Shown here: piece by piece, positions 7,101 to 13,381 of the stretch
How the letters are laid out: every line of letters begins with the position of its first letter
How positions within the stretch are numbered: position 1 is the first letter of the stretch
IMG/VR virus record: IMGVR_UViG_3300044846_001688
Span: 1 to 22,333 of that record
Source of the DNA: a virus
Length of the DNA: 22,333 nucleotides
Reading direction: 5' to 3' (one strand)
Position numbers and translations under genes: made by a program
Notes under the pieces: generated by a model
The model's database searches: none
Seen by the model: the letters and a program-made list of their open reading frames with translations, nothing else
What the model was told of the DNA's origin: nothing

Positions 7101-10100
7101 TGAGCGCCGTCATCAGCGCCTCGCCGCTCTCGAACCCGAGCATCTCGGCTGCGGTGTCGATGTCGGTGCCGCCGTCCTTGGTGTAGACCTTCCGCAGGAA
7201 CCGGGGCATCCGCTTCAGGTACTCGGAGCCGAACCGGTTCTCCAGCGCTTGGCGGGAGAGCTTGACGGGGACGCCGTCCGGCAGCTTGCCCTCAGTCAGG
7301 ATCGCGGCTGCGCGGTAGGCCGGCGAGGAGTCCACCTCCTCGGTGACCTTCTCCAGCATCTTGGCGCGCTCGGCCTTCCACCACTTCTCGCGCTCGCGCT
7401 GGTACTCGCGGATGAGCCGCCCCTGCAACTTCTCCTTCGCGGCCTCTCCGGCAGCCTCTGCGGTCTTCTTGTAGGCCGCGAACTCGGCCTCCGTCATGCC
7501 GGCATCCTGCGCGCTGGCGAACACCTCCCGCACGTCGAGCTCGGCATTGGCCGACTCGATCTCCTTGTCGGTCGCGTAGATGCGGTCGAACACGCCGCGC
7601 ACCTCGTCGTTCAGCGTGACATCGAGCCGAGTCAGGGTGCGATAAATTAGCGTCATCCACGCCCGAGCCCGCTGGAAGATGCCGCGCAGGGACGCGCTCG
7701 GCGCGTTGCCCTCCATCAAGTACGCCTCGTTCCCACGAGCAAACATCTCGTGCTGGGCAACCCCTATCTCGGAGCGGTTCTTGACCTTGAACCACTTCAT
7801 CAGGGTCTCAGCGTCGGCCTTAATCTGCGGACTTGCGTCAGCCCGCTCGGCAAGGTCGAGCAGCACCTCGAGGTAGAAATGGCCGGTCTCGTGGATGAAG
7901 GTGGACAGGTCGGCCTTCTCAAGCAGCCCGATGCGGACATTGCGGTCGGCACCAAACTGGATAAACCCGCGCTTGTCTTCGGGGGAGACGGCTTGGAAAA
8001 AAGATTTTTCCTCAACAAATGGCGCTCTAATTCTTCGCCCCGCATCTCTTAGAGAACTGGTTACATTTTTTTTGCCTCTGTTAACTTCAGAATTAACAAA
8101 GTCACGAACAATAGCATCCCAATTTCCCAAAAATTTTCCTGCATTTTCTTCGAAATACCCATACAAAAAGCCCAAACCTTCATCTAAAACATTTTCTCGA
8201 CCAAACGATCTTGTTTCATCTGAAACATAGGTTGCTTCCTCAAAAAGCTCTTCAGCCAAATTTTCAAGTTCCTGGGCGGTCATCTTGTTAAGCTGATCCG
8301 CGTGCAACTCCGCAGGAGGAGGTGCTTTTTTTACTTGAAGATTGTCTATATAGATTCTTTTTCTATCTTGCCCAAACTGCATCCCAACATCACCCATCCC
8401 CTCGCTCGCCTTGGCGATCAGCGCCTTGACGGTCGCGTTGTCGGTGGTCGTGACATCGATACCTTGCTGCCCGAGGAACTGCTCCAGTCCCTCAAGCGCG
8501 TCGGCAAGCTCGGCCAGATCCGCCCGCTCCTTCCCGGGCATGAACACGCCCTCACCGCGGAACTCCCGGTCCATGGCATCGAGGAATGTCTGCTCGGTCT
8601 CGCCGACATCGAACCCGGCCTCGAGCGCGAGCTCGCGGGCCTCGTCGAACGTCATGCCGGTCTCGGACACCAACGCCTTCTCGCCGACCCGCCGGTTGTC
8701 GCGGTCCCAAAGCTTGGCATCGCGGGCGCCGAGCTCGCCGCCCTGATCCTGCACCCCGCCCCGCTCACGCAGGAACTCGGCCAGGGACTTGCCGTAGATT
8801 TCCCGCCGGCTCGGGATGTCGCCGCTGCGGAGCCGATCGATGAGGGGGTCGAGCGCGGTGTCCACCCCGGCCCGGGCCTGCAGGATGTCCGGCAGCGGGG
8901 TGACCACACTGAGCCCATACTGCTCATGCAGGGCGGCAGGGTCGATGCCGCTACGCTGCGCCAGAGCGTTTATGGCGCGTGAGTACATGGTCGCGTATGT
9001 GTCAGCGGTCGCCCTGTCAAATCGCCCCAGAAGCTGCCCTAGGACCTCCTGCTTCACCTGTTCGATGGCGGGGGTCTCAACCTCCACCCCCTCCTGCTCC
9101 ATCATGGTCTGGATCTCGGCCTCGACCTCCTTGCGGCGGGCCTCGAGCGCCTCCACCTCCCGGATGGTCAGGTCGCCCTGCGCCAACCGGACGTCCTTCA
9201 TCAGGCCGCTGTGGTGCGGGGTCGGGGCGAGCCGGGTCGCGTAGGCTTCGATGGGGATGACCACGTCGCTGCCGGTGGCGACCGCTTCGGTGTAGTTGGT
9301 CGCGCCGACCTCGTTGGCGACCTGTTCCGGGTCGACGTTCTGGCTCTGCCAATACTGGGTGAATTGGTCGGCGGGGATGAAGACGTTCTCGACCGGCCCC
9401 TGCTCGCGCAGGCGGGCAACATAGTCTTGGAACACCTGCGGCAACCGCTCGCGGAGCTTGGACTCACCCGCCGCCTCGCCGAGCGCCTGCATGAACTGCT
9501 GGGTCTGGTTGGCCTTGCGGACCTCCCGCACGTTGCTGACCGTGGAGATTGCGGCACCCGGCAGGCCGACACCGGCACCGCCGGCAAAGCCCGCCGCGCC
9601 GGACTCTAGCACCCGCATCAGGTCGCTGCCGGCCGCCTCCGGCGCGAACTCCTGCCCGCTGACGCCCTGCGCCAACTCGCGCCCGAGGATGACACCGAGC
9701 TCTTGCAGCGACTCGGTGACGCCCTCGACGCTCGAGGCCGCTAGCCACTTCTTGCCCGCCTGCGCGATGGCATTGCGGAAGGTCGGGCGCGCCAGCAGGG
9801 TCTTGATGGCCTCACGCGAACCGGCGCCGAGCAGCCGGTCGAGACCCGGGATCATCTTGGCGAGCGCGAGGTCGCCGACCGTCTCAAGGCCGGCATTCAG
9901 CAGACCCGCCGCAGCCGCGGCCCCGCGCGCGACCGCAGGGTCAATCAACTGGCCGGACTCGTCCCGCATCTGCTCGTACTCGGCGAACGCGAACCCGGCC
10001 TCGGCCTTGTAGTTGTAGACCGTCGTGGCGGTGATGAATCCGGTGCGGCCACCGAAGAAGAACCCGCCAGGGACCGTAAGGATTTCCTCCGGCAGCGCCA

Positions 10101-10743
10101 CCTGCGGACCCAGCTGACCGAGGAGCGCCGCCGCGCCGGCACCGGCTACCGCGCCGGGAATCGCGCCCTTGGTACCTTCGCGCACCGAGGACACCAATTG
10201 GCGTCCGGTGTAGCCGGTCTCGCCGAGGAACCACGCGACGGGGTTGTCGCCGCGCTCAGGGGTCTTGCCGAGCGCCTGCATGTCGCCAAGCAGCTTGCGC
10301 CGTTCCTCTTGCTCGGACGGCGAAAGAATCTCGCCAGACAGCCAGCGCCAGTTCAGCGGTTCCACCCGATCTTGAACGGAACCCTGTTTCCATCCCTGCC
10401 CGATTGCCCGGAACGTCCGGTCGATGCGAGTCAGCACGCTAACATCGTCGCGCGCGACATCGGCCTGCTCCGCGAGGAAATTCGCGGTGACAGGCGAATC
10501 CTTAATCAACCCATCGTAGTCCACCTCGCCGAGAATGGCCTGACGCTCAATCTCCTTGCGGTCGATTCGCACGGTATCGACAGGCACATTGACCTTCTCG
10601 GCGAGCTTGCGGAGATCGGCCTCGACATCCGGGTTGGTCTGCGCCGCGCCGTACATCGCCGAGCGCAACGATTCGTTCTGGCCTTGGCGAACCAGATCAA
10701 GGTACGGATTTTCTTCCTCAACCAATCGGCGGTAATCCGTCAC
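4153..10743 (-). CDS. Giant internal virion / DNA-ejection protein (gp16-position, polyvalent-type, with HETGH zincin motif)
   Basis: This 2196-residue protein occupies the T7 gp16 position, between a gp15-like gene and the tailspike. It probably enters the cell with DNA. Residues about 190-260 are Gly/Ala-rich and hydrophobic (PGAVAGAGAAALLGQLG, then PGGFFFGGRTGFITATTVYN), a likely membrane segment. Residues about 650-715 (LAEFLRERGGVQDQGGELGA, MTFDEARELALEAGFDVG) resemble a domain of phage polyvalent proteins. HETGH at 951-955, with HEMFARGNEAYL near 998-1009, looks like a zincin with E1006 a candidate third ligand. Charged, coiled-coil-like sequence follows to about 1550. A hydrophobic stretch near 2040-2055 (MLALVILPAVLGEILAG) may be a second membrane segment. 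No lytic transglycosylase motif was seen at the N-terminus, unlike T7 gp16. The start is GTG, overlapping the previous stop (GTGA). An AT-rich insert encodes residues about 788-918. Confidence 0.85.
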   Translation of the reverse strand: MTDYRRLVEEENPYLDLVRQGQNESLRSAMYGAAQTNPDVEADLRKLAEKVNVPVDTVRIDRKEIERQAILGEVDYDGLIKDSPVTANFLAEQADVARDDVSVLTRIDRTFRAIGQGWKQGSVQDRVEPLNWRWLSGEILSPSEQEERRKLLGDMQALGKTPERGDNPVAWFLGETGYTGRQLVSSVREGTKGAIPGAVAGAGAAALLGQLGPQVALPEEILTVPGGFFFGGRTGFITATTVYNYKAEAGFAFAEYEQMRDESGQLIDPAVARGAAAAAGLLNAGLETVGDLALAKMIPGLDRLLGAGSREAIKTLLARPTFRNAIAQAGKKWLAASSVEGVTESLQELGVILGRELAQGVSGQEFAPEAAGSDLMRVLESGAAGFAGGAGVGLPGAAISTVSNVREVRKANQTQQFMQALGEAAGESKLRERLPQVFQDYVARLREQGPVENVFIPADQFTQYWQSQNVDPEQVANEVGATNYTEAVATGSDVVIPIEAYATRLAPTPHHSGLMKDVRLAQGDLTIREVEALEARRKEVEAEIQTMMEQEGVEVETPAIEQVKQEVLGQLLGRFDRATADTYATMYSRAINALAQRSGIDPAALHEQYGLSVVTPLPDILQARAGVDTALDPLIDRLRSGDIPSRREIYGKSLAEFLRERGGVQDQGGELGARDAKLWDRDNRRVGEKALVSETGMTFDEARELALEAGFDVGETEQTFLDAMDREFRGEGVFMPGKERADLAELADALEGLEQFLGQQGIDVTTTDNATVKALIAKASEGMGDVGMQFGQDRKRIYIDNLQVKKAPPPAELHADQLNKMTAQELENLAEELFEEATYVSDETRSFGRENVLDEGLGFLYGYFEENAGKFLGNWDAIVRDFVNSEVNRGKKNVTSSLRDAGRRIRAPFVEEKSFFQAVSPEDKRGFIQFGADRNVRIGLLEKADLSTFIHETGHFYLEVLLDLAERADASPQIKADAETLMKWFKVKNRSEIGVAQHEMFARGNEAYLMEGNAPSASLRGIFQRARAWMTLIYRTLTRLDVTLNDEVRGVFDRIYATDKEIESANAELDVREVFASAQDAGMTEAEFAAYKKTAEAAGEAAKEKLQGRLIREYQREREKWWKAERAKMLEKVTEEVDSSPAYRAAAILTEGKLPDGVPVKLSRQALENRFGSEYLKRMPRFLRKVYTKDGGTDIDTAAEMLGFESGEALMTALINLRPRKELIEAETANRMAAEFGDMRMDGTIADEAMAAIHNSERANVLKAELVAIRRLQRQVRPVVAALRREEAEQRRAGMDMVDAAMADPQAFARAAAGRIGQMMARDISPGKYLLAERRASKAAFDAIRRKDYNAAATEKQRELLNHYMYLEARKAQQQLDRIYDYANKFDKKATRERLAKAGGGYLDQIDAILEKYEFRRVPLRVLARRQSLVDFAEQQAALGLIVNVPDQLLDEARLVNYKNASVDELRAVYDTVRNIEHLARLKDKLLRKAAAVEFQETKDELIKSATESDRLATTGELRIPNTVGEPLRARGAKAWRRFDAAILKVEQMVEWLDNGKIDGPWARFVFDLANDAQVKEYELHAMVTQKIQELTESMPKGWGDSLTDKVDVLLPGIESPVTRYTLISIAMNVGNDSNYQRLRDGYGWSDSSINAALGKLAKEDWDYIQGIWDAVNSLWPEIKALEERTSGVAPPKVEPRVVQTRFGDYRGGYFPLAYDPRLSGVGDKQAEATESVAQFMANGYGRARTDKGYTKQRVENLKAAVQLDYEQVLTSHLTKVIKDISHREAIFSLNKLLKDDEIKEVMIDRLGEARYREFTKWMQVLVSDRADTLHSGNVFSRAVMQFRTNMAIVTMGWKVTTMMAQFAGIGPSLDVVKPRFFTQALIDYNRFGPFSTHRETLEQFVYDRSGEMKFRTDNIDRDVRDNLRKLRGDNSPLATIRKSAFYLTAMADRQVTIPTWLGAYRQALAEGLGEEDAIRAGDRAVRLSQGAAGAKDLAAVQRDNELMKLLTMYYTPFSVLYARMRDVGATTRRVRDMPRAVARMLALVILPAVLGEILAGRGPDEDEDETWWAIRKSLLYPLASVPIVKEGSGVVEAAMIGLAGEGEMKFQPSWRLTPVAGSLEKLGRTFVRSTEVMSGDREFNDVAWDLLEGSGYVFGLPTRQVRISGEYTLDVLNDEANPESPQQFMYEVLYGPPKE
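7985..8395 (-). other. AT-rich insert inside the giant ejection-protein gene
   Basis: Hand counts give 20/60 GC in the line at 8041 and 23/60 at 8101, against 42/60 at 8581 in the same gene. The reading frame is intact across it, encoding about residues 788-918, including RKRIYIDNLQVKKAPPPAEL and ENVLDEGLGFLYGYFEENAG. The coding strand carries A7 and A8 runs (8326-8332 and 8066-8073). The island ends about 30 residues before the HETGH motif. It looks like an in-frame domain acquisition. Confidence 0.75.
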
Positions 10744-12395
10744 TTCACGAGCCCCTGCGCTTTCTGGAAGTAGTATTGGATGTTTTGCTCGGTCACCGGC
10801 TTGCCGGCAGCGCGCAGCGCATTGCTGATTTGCCGGCGGTCGAAGTCAGGCACCACGACCGAGACAACCTCTTGCCCCGGCTTGACCTCAAACAGCGCCA
10901 CCTCATCGGTGCCGAACAGGCCGCCGCGGACTTCGGTGCTAGCAAACAGCCGATCGATTTCCGCGTTCCGCTGCTCCGGCGTAAGCTTGCGACCCGCCGC
11001 CCGCTCCGCCTCCGCGATGTTGGTTCCCAAGATAGACCACGCCTTGGCGACACGCTTCGCCATGTCGGTTCCCGGCCTTGGGTCCGGGGTAATTCCCATC
11101 TCGGCGAATCGCGTGTTCATGCGCTGCGTCGTGGTCTGAATCTCGGTCTGCGCCACCTCCGGCGCGTTTATCAGGTCTGCCTGCAGCCGCGTCAATTCCT
11201 TGAACTCGGCATCCTCGAGTTTGCCGCGCACGGCCAGAAGATTGGTCTGCTTCAGCATTTGCGGTTTAGTTCGCAGGTTATAGTAGAGCTCCATGTCGGT
11301 CTCGACCTTGCCGCCGCCGCGCAGACTGTCCGCGTAGTTTCTGACCTGCCCAATCTTGTCGCCGGGAATCGCCGCCCGCAGCGAGGCCGGCAGCGCGGCG
11401 AAATTGCCGCCGTTCGCCTCGAGCCGACCGTAGACCGCAGCCATGACCTCCTGCTGCTGCCGCTCGCGATCGCGCAACTTGGACCCCAACTGCGCCAGCG
11501 CCTCACTGGTCGCGTCGTCGCGCACCCGCACATTGTCACCGGCAACCTCGCGCACCGCCTGACGCACCTCGGTCTCGCTCGGGATGCGATTGCCGAACGA
11601 CCCCATCACATCGTCCGCAATACGCGCAGACGCCCGCAGGTCGGTCTCGGTCGCCACCTTGCCCTCGAGCTCCACGAGTCTCGGAGCCTTAATGGTCGAT
11701 CGGTTGCGGTCAATGTACTGCGCAGCAAATTCTACATCCCCAGCATCGAGCGCCGAATTGACCACCGCCGAATGCACCTGGTCGATGTTGTCCATCTGCA
11801 CCGCAAGCAGCGCGTCGCCGGTAATGCCGTTGCGGTCAGCCCAGAGCGCCGTATTCGTTGCGATGCGCCCGATGCTGTCGTTTACCTTCGCCTGGTCGCG
11901 CCAGTTGAGCGCGGCTTGATTCGTCTCGGTGGCGACCGCCCCCTTGTAAACATTATCCCGGTACTGATCTGTCTCGCGCAGGACATGCCGCATCAAAGAG
12001 TCGTCGAACTCAGCCTCGGCCATTGCAGCCCGACGCCGGAACATGTCTTGCTGCCGAGTGTTCGGCAACCCAGACGCTACCCGCTCAATCGTTTTCTTGA
12101 AATCGCCCGAGTATTTGGTCATGAAATCAGGCGCTACCGCATCAGCGGCCTTCTTCGATGCAAACCCCGTCTCCGGGTTCATCATCAAATCGGTCTGCTG
12201 GTCGCGCAACTGATTGAACGCATCCTCAACACGCAGCTCGTCGAGGTCAGCCGAAAGCCTAGCAAACGCTGTAGCCCCACGCGCCACGGCCTCGGCAGTC
12301 TCCGCAGCCTGAGTCCCCACAGCAGCGAGCCCACGCGCACTCGGCGTAGCGATGCGCGGGACAACCTGCTGACGGTAGAACTCAAGCTTTGCCAT
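10740..12395 (-). CDS. gp15-like internal virion protein
   Basis: The 551-residue, mostly helical, charged protein sits where T7 gp15 does. The N-terminus (MAKLEFYRQQVVPRIATPSA, then ARGATAFARLSADLDELRVE) and the motif NPETGFASKKAADAV around residues 75-90 match internal-core/ejection proteins of podoviruses. The end (VVPDFDRRQISNALRAAGKP, VTEQNIQYYFQKAQ) resembles their C-terminal helix pair. By family it would form the periplasmic part of the DNA-ejection tunnel with the gp14- and gp16-like proteins. The ATG has GAGGTG upstream and lies 3 bases after the gp14-like gene; the stop overlaps the GTG of the giant gene. No enzymatic motif is seen. The assignment rests mainly on position and general character. 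Confidence 0.72.
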   Translation of the reverse strand: MAKLEFYRQQVVPRIATPSARGLAAVGTQAAETAEAVARGATAFARLSADLDELRVEDAFNQLRDQQTDLMMNPETGFASKKAADAVAPDFMTKYSGDFKKTIERVASGLPNTRQQDMFRRRAAMAEAEFDDSLMRHVLRETDQYRDNVYKGAVATETNQAALNWRDQAKVNDSIGRIATNTALWADRNGITGDALLAVQMDNIDQVHSAVVNSALDAGDVEFAAQYIDRNRSTIKAPRLVELEGKVATETDLRASARIADDVMGSFGNRIPSETEVRQAVREVAGDNVRVRDDATSEALAQLGSKLRDRERQQQEVMAAVYGRLEANGGNFAALPASLRAAIPGDKIGQVRNYADSLRGGGKVETDMELYYNLRTKPQMLKQTNLLAVRGKLEDAEFKELTRLQADLINAPEVAQTEIQTTTQRMNTRFAEMGITPDPRPGTDMAKRVAKAWSILGTNIAEAERAAGRKLTPEQRNAEIDRLFASTEVRGGLFGTDEVALFEVKPGQEVVSVVVPDFDRRQISNALRAAGKPVTEQNIQYYFQKAQGLVK

Positions 12396-12398
12396 GAA

Positions 12399-12953
12399 TC
12401 ACCTCGGGCTCAACCCGGCACCCGGATACCGGCGCGGAGCGGTCGTCATCGTGGTCGGGACACGCCGTCCCGTCACGTTCACCCCGGTCAACTGCGACGC
12501 ATTCGGGCGGCTTCCCGGCATCGTGCCGCCCGCGCTTGCATATTGTCCGATGCCCATAGCCATGGCCTGCAGGACACCTTGCGTCCACGACGGGCGGGCG
12601 GCACGGGTGATGCGAGCCTCGGTCAGCAGGCCCTGCGCCTGCGTCTCGCCCTGATACGCCAGAGACAGTGCGTCCAACTCCGCAGCCGTCGCCGCCTGCT
12701 TGTAGACGTCCCCGAAGGACACCGAGTCGAGCAGCCCCGCCTGAGCGCCAGCCGCCCGAAGTTCGCCGAACTGCCGCCGCGTCTCCCGGCCAAGCGCCTC
12801 GGTCTCAAGACCAGCCTGCCGCCGAGCGACACCGGCCTCTATCTCGAGCGCCCGCGCCTGCGCCGCGCCGACCTGCCGCTGCTGGCCGGTCGCCATCAGG
12901 GACGAGGCCGCCGCAGCCGAGGCGATGACTCCCAAAGTGACCGGGTCTGCCAT
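12399..12953 (-). CDS. gp14-like internal virion protein
   Basis: This 184-residue protein starts MADPVTLGVIASAAAASSLM, a short hydrophobic Ala-rich segment. A long Ala/Gln/Arg/Glu helix (QQRQVGAAQARALEIEAGVA, then RRQAGLETEALGRETRRQFG) follows, with a Gly/Pro-rich tail. This matches the small internal virion protein B class (T7 gp14), which in T7 forms the outer-membrane part of the ejection channel. Its place between the gp13-like and gp15-like genes fits. The ATG overlaps the previous stop by one base (TGATG) and the stop is 3 bases from the gp15-like ATG. A membrane-active role is inferred from the N-terminal segment and position. Confidence 0.7.
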   Translation of the reverse strand: MADPVTLGVIASAAAASSLMATGQQRQVGAAQARALEIEAGVARRQAGLETEALGRETRRQFGELRAAGAQAGLLDSVSFGDVYKQAATAAELDALSLAYQGETQAQGLLTEARITRAARPSWTQGVLQAMAMGIGQYASAGGTMPGSRPNASQLTGVNVTGRRVPTTMTTAPRRYPGAGLSPR

Positions 12954-13381
12954 CAGAGCACCCTCGCGTACATGTCCATATCCTGACCTCGCTGGAAGGC
13001 CCGCATCCGGCCTTCACGCTCGAACCCGAGCATTCTCGCCCATCGGTGACCGGGCATAAAGTCCGGCACCACATAGGCCTCGACGCGCTCGATTCCGCAG
13101 CCGTCGAAGAACTCCGCGACCGCCCGATGCAGCGGGACCATCCACCGGCCAGAGTCCGCAGAGAGCAGCGCCCACGCCGACGCCCGCCCCTCCCAGAGGT
13201 TCACGAGCCCGGCGCAGCAGACAATCCGACCGCCCGCCCGCGCCGTGTAGCAGGGGCCAGCCTCGACCAACTCCTGCCCGTACCCGGAACGCCCGATGAA
13301 CGCCGACAGGAACTCCTGCGAGGGCTGCAGGCTCAACTCCCGAAGGTCAGCAGGCGTGAAGGGCAGCACTTCGAACGTCAT
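12953..13381 (-). CDS. GNAT-type acetyltransferase-like protein at the gp13 position
   Basis: The 142-residue protein has the shape of a GNAT-fold or DUF2833 protein. A central strand region (GGRIVCCAGLVNLWEGRASA, WALLSADSG) is followed by LHRAVAEFFDGCGIERVEAY and the late motif HRWARMLGFEREGRMRAFQR, as in acetyltransferases where a C-terminal strand follows 'A.k.yeklGF...G'. In T7 the corresponding slot holds gp13, an internal-virion-protein-A assembly factor with a similar fold. A clear acetyl-CoA loop (Q/R-x-x-G-x-G/A) is not evident, so enzymatic activity is doubtful. The gene overlaps tail tubular B by 4 bases (ATGA) and the gp14-like gene by 1. Confidence 0.72.
   Translation of the reverse strand: MTFEVLPFTPADLRELSLQPSQEFLSAFIGRSGYGQELVEAGPCYTARAGGRIVCCAGLVNLWEGRASAWALLSADSGRWMVPLHRAVAEFFDGCGIERVEAYVVPDFMPGHRWARMLGFEREGRMRAFQRGQDMDMYARVL

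Noticed and set aside
5251-7650. 799-codon plus-strand open frame opposite the giant gene
   Set aside because: High GC at third positions removes stops from the opposite frame. The translation is Leu/Arg/Val/His-rich with no domain, and the minus-strand protein has clear motifs here.
4153-10743. Lytic transglycosylase domain in the gp16-position protein
   Set aside because: T7 gp16 has one at its N-terminus, but I could not find the catalytic Glu/Ser context in the first several hundred residues here.
10776-12986. 736-codon plus-strand open frame
   Set aside because: It runs antisense to two well-supported internal virion genes, has Arg/His/Leu-rich low-information sequence, and is a composition shadow.
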